This document shows positions 20,394 through 20,429 of a stretch of 20,429 bases of DNA, in pieces (positions within the stretch are counted from its first letter, which is position 1; the number at the start of each line of letters is the position of its first letter). The DNA lies in contig JAWNBB010015203.1 in assembly GCA_036325645.1 (NCBI GenBank), forward strand, positions 1-20,429. The letters are read 5' to 3'. The stretch comes from Balantidium ctenopharyngodoni. Its lineage: Eukaryota > Ciliophora > Litostomatea > Vestibuliferida > Balantidiidae. The notes under the pieces are model-generated. The model did not search any database. It worked only from the letters and a program-made list of their open reading frames with translations, and was not told the DNA's origin. The translations under genes were made by a program, and so were the position numbers.

Positions 20394-20429
20394 TTGGGGA
20401 TTGGGCCCAATCCCCAATCCCCAATCCCC
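20394..20429. repeat. Right telomere with an inverted outer arm
   Basis: TTGGGGATTGGG at 20394-20405 is the G-rich strand running outward, the normal polarity for a right end. It is followed at 20406-20429 by 24 bases of C-rich strand (CCCAAT then CCCC-ended units), the reverse of what a free end should show. The arrangement is an exact mirror of the left end: both contain the 20-base palindrome GGGGATTGGGCCCAATCCCC and both outer arms are 24 bases long. Confidence 0.9.

Noticed and set aside
1-20429. Closed hairpin telomeres as the explanation for the inverted ends
   Set aside because: Read-through of a hairpin would give the reverse complement of the unique subtelomere after about 10 bases. 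The outer arms stay telomeric for 24 bases instead, so a telomere-telomere join is favoured, though raw reads are needed.

Overview
The window looks like one complete, short, linear macronuclear chromosome of a ciliate. Both ends carry short telomeric tracts of a 7-base unit (CCCCAAT / ATTGGGG). Genes are close together, introns are almost absent, and UGA is read as tryptophan. The code follows directly from the sequence: every long gene is interrupted only by TGA, never by TAA or TAG, and the interruptions fall where Trp fits (for example IEN-W-LTNEM and NLD-W-FVKAN in the giant gene). Five genes end at TAA (three) or TAG (two), so the code is UGA=Trp with UAA/UAG as stops. UGA=Trp is known in several ciliate groups (Blepharisma, Colpoda and others), but I cannot name the genus. 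An IFT80 gene confirms a ciliated cell.

All supported genes lie on the minus strand. From right to left, in the direction of transcription, they are: IFT80 (19896-17617), an intraflagellar transport IFT-B subunit; a RING plus TRAF-like zinc-finger protein with a long P/Q/N/Y-rich tail (17487-16699); a secreted single-domain BPI/LBP-like lipid-binding protein (16311-15490); an uncertain coding-like stretch (15279-14612); a giant armadillo-repeat protein of about 2944 residues with a C-terminal PH-like domain and one 33-base intron (13612-4745); and a Sen1/senataxin-type SF1 helicase of 1045 residues (3762-625). The genes do not form an obvious single pathway.

The most unusual features are structural. 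At both ends the telomere runs inward with the expected polarity for only about 10 bases and is then joined, at a GGG|CCC axis, to a 24-base telomeric arm of opposite polarity. Each long intergenic spacer also switches from strongly G-rich to strongly C-rich on the plus strand, so each gene has a C-rich left flank and a G-rich right flank. No rRNA, tRNA, CRISPR array or transposon was recognised.
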